From contig JAZRMQ010000027.1 in the NCBI GenBank assembly GCA_045647745.1, positions 1 through 7,897 on the forward strand: a DNA stretch of 7,897 bases, given 5' to 3'. The notes below the pieces were generated by a model. It made no database searches and was not told where the DNA came from. It worked only from the letters and a program-made list of their open reading frames with translations. Position numbers and translations under genes: made by a program. This document shows positions 6,234 through 7,897 of this stretch, in pieces (the stretch's first letter is position 1; the number at the start of each line of letters is the position of its first letter). The DNA comes from HGM04593 sp045647745 (lineage in GTDB: Bacteria; Bacteroidota; Bacteroidia; Bacteroidales; Bacteroidaceae).

Positions 6234-7175
6234 ATGTATATGAATGCTACAAAATGTTTGATTATAGGTTCAGGTCCGGCAGGTTACACTGCTGCAATTT
6301 ATGCTTCGCGTGCAAACCTTTCGCCGGTGCTTATTGAGGGAATGCAACCCGGCGGTCAGCTCACGCAGACAACGGTGATTGAAAATTTTCCCGGCTTTCC
6401 TCACGGCATAACAGGTCCCGAGCTGATGGAAAATATGCGTCAACAGGCGATAAATGTGGGTGCGGATATTCGTTCAGGCAGTGTTGTTGACGTTGATTTC
6501 GAGTCGTTGCCCTATAAGGTTACTCTCGATGATGGCAAGGTCGTTGAAGCCGAAACTGTTATTGTGGCAACCGGTGCGGCTGCAAAGTATCTTGGCTTGT
6601 CGGACGAGATAAAATATCAGGGTATGGGTGTCAGCGCTTGTGCTACTTGTGACGGCTTCTTCTATCGCAAAAAGATTGTTGCTGTTGTGGGTGGCGGCGA
6701 CACTGCTTGCGAGGAGGCTAACTATCTTGCCTCTTTGGCAGCAAAGGTGTATCTCATAGTCCGCAAGCCCTATCTTCGCGCTTCAAAGGCGATGCAGGAT
6801 CGCACGCTTGCGAACCCAAAGATTGAGGTGCTTTTTGAGCATAACACCGAGGGCTTGTTTGGTGAAAATGGGGTAGAGGGAGTACATCTTGTATCGCGCA
6901 AGGGAGAACCCGATGAGAAACATTATGATATTGCAGTCGATGGCTTTTTCCTTGCTATAGGCCACAAACCAAATTCAGATATTTTCAAAAAGTATCTCAA
7001 GACCGATGAGACAGGCTTCTTTGTTCCTGCAGATGCCAGTGGTGTGAAGACGCTTGTTCCGGGAGTGTTTGTTGCCGGTGACGTTGCCGACCCACATTAT
7101 CGTCAGGCAATCAATGCCGCAGCGAGCGGTTGTCGTGCAGCAATGGAGGCCGAACGTTACCTCTCTCATAAATAA
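6234..7175 (+). CDS. trxB: thioredoxin-disulfide reductase
   Basis: This 313-residue cytoplasmic flavoenzyme reduces thioredoxin with NADPH. The FAD-binding motif is GSGPAG (12-17), followed by GGQLTQTTVIENFPGF (40-55). The redox-active disulfide is CATC (136-139), the classical low-molecular-weight TrxR site. The NADPH Rossmann motif is VVGGGDTACEEA (151-162). The C-terminal FAD motif is VFVAGDVADPHYRQA (278-292). The loop that normally reads HRR before FRAS is VRKPYLRAS (176-184), so the first His is missing while the basic pair is kept. A second ATG six bases downstream (6240) is an equally good start. The gene lies 17 bases after lolA and is followed by a strong terminator, so it probably ends the ftsK run. 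Confidence 0.95.
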   Translation: MYMNATKCLIIGSGPAGYTAAIYASRANLSPVLIEGMQPGGQLTQTTVIENFPGFPHGITGPELMENMRQQAINVGADIRSGSVVDVDFESLPYKVTLDDGKVVEAETVIVATGAAAKYLGLSDEIKYQGMGVSACATCDGFFYRKKIVAVVGGGDTACEEANYLASLAAKVYLIVRKPYLRASKAMQDRTLANPKIEVLFEHNTEGLFGENGVEGVHLVSRKGEPDEKHYDIAVDGFFLAIGHKPNSDIFKKYLKTDETGFFVPADASGVKTLVPGVFVAGDVADPHYRQAINAAASGCRAAMEAERYLSHK

Positions 7176-7186
7176 TATTTTTGTTT

Positions 7187-7218
7187 ACCACCCTGCTTGC
7201 AAGCAGGGTGGTCTTTTT
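7187..7218 (+). terminator. rho-independent terminator after trxB
   Basis: A perfect 12-bp inverted repeat, ACCACCCTGCTT (7187-7198) against AAGCAGGGTGGT (7201-7212), surrounds a two-base centre and is followed by CTTTTT (7213-7218). The hairpin is GC-rich and starts 11 bases after the trxB stop. There is no T-run on the opposite strand, so it acts in one direction. Confidence 0.92.
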
Positions 7219-7251
7219 ATCTCCTTTTACGAATAATTTTAGTGTAAATAT

Positions 7252-7282
7252 TTCGTGTTGTTGGAAATATTTTCTATCTTTG
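7252..7282 (+). promoter_or_regulatory. promoter of the rplU-rpmA operon
   Basis: TATCTTTG at 7275-7282 is a full match to the Bacteroidetes -7 box TAnnTTTG. TTCG at 7252-7255, one mismatch from the -33 TTTG, lies 19 bases upstream, which is the standard spacing for the primary sigma factor of this phylum. Transcription should start near 7288, after the trxB terminator. Confidence 0.8.
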
Positions 7283-7287
7283 CACCC

Positions 7288-7369
7288 GATTTAGTCCGTT
7301 GGGGTTGGAGAAGCCGTGCTCACGAAGAGAACGCACCTCGCGGAATTCACAATAAAAGCGATAAAATAA
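7288..7369 (+). promoter_or_regulatory. 5' leader of rplU, possible ribosomal-protein autoregulatory RNA
   Basis: About 80 nt lie between the expected transcription start and the rplU ATG, and there is no ORF in them. A stem can form from GTGCTC (7316-7321), pairing CTC with GAG (7327-7329) over an ACGAA loop and GTG with CAC (7334-7336) across an asymmetric AACG bulge. CC at 7314-7315 can also pair with GG at 7342-7343. L21 leaders with feedback control are known in other phyla. I do not recognise this one as a named class, so a regulatory role is inference. Confidence 0.35.
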
Positions 7370-7759
7370 ATGTACGCAATTGTTGAGATTAATGGACAGC
7401 AGTTCAAGGCCGAGGCTGGCAAAAAGCTGTTCGTGCACCACATTAAGGGTGCTCAGAATGACACAACCGTTGAGTTTGACCGCGTGTTGTTGTTGGACAA
7501 AGAAGGCGCAGTAACAGTAGGTGCTCCTACAGTAGAAGGCGCAAAGGTAGTTTGCTATATTGGCAATGTTCGTGAGCAGAAGATTGTTCGCAAGTCTAAG
7601 GATGGTCAGAACATCGTTACAACACGTGTTATCGACCCCACTTTGGTTAAGGGTGACAAAGTTTTGGTTTTCCACAAACGTCGTCGCAAAGGTTACCGCA
7701 AATTGAACGGTCACCGTCAGCAGTTTACAGAGTTAGTTGTTAAAGAAATTATCGGTTAA
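7370..7759 (+). CDS. rplU: 50S ribosomal protein L21 (bL21), with an internal insertion
   Basis: L21 binds 23S rRNA in the large subunit. The start MYAIVEINGQQFKAEAGKKLFVHHI and the C-terminal VKGDKVLVFHKRRRKGYRKLNGHRQQFTEL are clearly bL21. The protein has 129 residues, against 103 in E. coli and about 105 in Bacteroides relatives as I recall them. The extra length is one block of about 24 residues between KVVCYI (59-64) and TLVKGDK (91-97). The block is rich in Arg and Lys (VREQKIVRKSKDGQ at 67-80) and in frame, with codon use like the rest of the gene. It falls at a turn between beta strands in the L21 fold. A frameshift or pseudogene is unlikely because conserved sequence resumes perfectly. 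It is the first gene of the usual rplU-rpmA pair. Confidence 0.96.
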   Translation: MYAIVEINGQQFKAEAGKKLFVHHIKGAQNDTTVEFDRVLLLDKEGAVTVGAPTVEGAKVVCYIGNVREQKIVRKSKDGQNIVTTRVIDPTLVKGDKVLVFHKRRRKGYRKLNGHRQQFTELVVKEIIG

Positions 7760-7778
7760 TTTTTAAAAAAGAAGTATT

Positions 7779-7897
7779 ATGGCACATAAGAAAGGTGTTG
7801 GTAGTTCAAAGAACGGCCGCGAGTCAGCAAGTCAGAGACTTGGTGTTAAAATCTGGGGCGGTCAGGTATGTAAAGCCGGTAATATCATCGTTCGTCA
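7779..7897 (+). CDS. rpmA: 50S ribosomal protein L27 (bL27), partial, cut by window end
   Basis: The first 39 codons are present, beginning MAHKKGVGSSKNGRESASQR and continuing LGVKIWGGQVCKAGNIIVR, and the frame is open to the window edge. This is the canonical N-terminus of bL27, whose basic tail reaches towards the peptidyl-transferase centre. No N-terminal extension needing protease cleavage, as seen in Firmicutes, is present. The start lies 19 bases after the rplU stop in an A/T-rich spacer with a weak AAGAAG purine patch. Trp replaces the more usual Phe in the K-F-G-G-Q/E segment. Confidence 0.96.
   Translation, partial: MAHKKGVGSSKNGRESASQRLGVKIWGGQVCKAGNIIVR

Overview
This window looks like a chromosomal core region of a member of the Bacteroidales, in the Bacteroides/Prevotella/Muribaculaceae range. 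The main reasons are the rplU promoter, which has the phylum's TAnnTTTG-type -7 box, the Bacteroides-like sequences of L21, L27, TrxB and the DUF5063 protein, the absence of genomically encoded CCA tails on the tRNAs, and the scarcity of classical Shine-Dalgarno sites. No phage, transposon, CRISPR or defence genes are visible. Genus cannot be fixed from the sequence alone.

Layout. Positions 1-513 hold a plus-strand tRNA cluster: Gly(GCC), Leu(CAG), Leu(GAG), a broken 5' half of the Gly gene, and a second intact Gly(GCC) identical to the first. It closes with a rho-independent terminator. A second long hairpin at 546-577 separates it from a converging minus-strand operon (578-2886). In transcription order that operon encodes a DUF5063 protein, a DEDDy 3'-5' exonuclease of the RNase D type and an RlmI-type 23S rRNA cytosine methyltransferase, with an overlap and a 1-base gap between the genes. 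A 146-bp divergent promoter region follows. The plus-strand run ftsK, lolA-like and trxB (3033-7175) is tightly spaced and ends at a strong hairpin terminator (7187-7218). A new transcription unit then starts with a recognisable promoter and a leader of about 80 nt ahead of rplU (L21) and rpmA (L27, cut by the window end).

Functionally the window mixes translation (tRNAs, rRNA methyltransferase, L21, L27), probable RNA turnover (exonuclease), chromosome segregation at the septum (FtsK), lipoprotein transport to the outer membrane (LolA) and thiol redox balance (TrxB). The ftsK-lolA adjacency is also known in E. coli, so it is an old arrangement.

Nothing here is clearly a new biological system. 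The points that deserve a second look are the half tRNA-Gly gene followed by an inverted copy of its own anticodon arm, an L21 protein about 24 residues longer than usual, the hyperacidic linker of FtsK with no Lys or Arg over about 80 residues, and the structured-looking leader in front of rplU.
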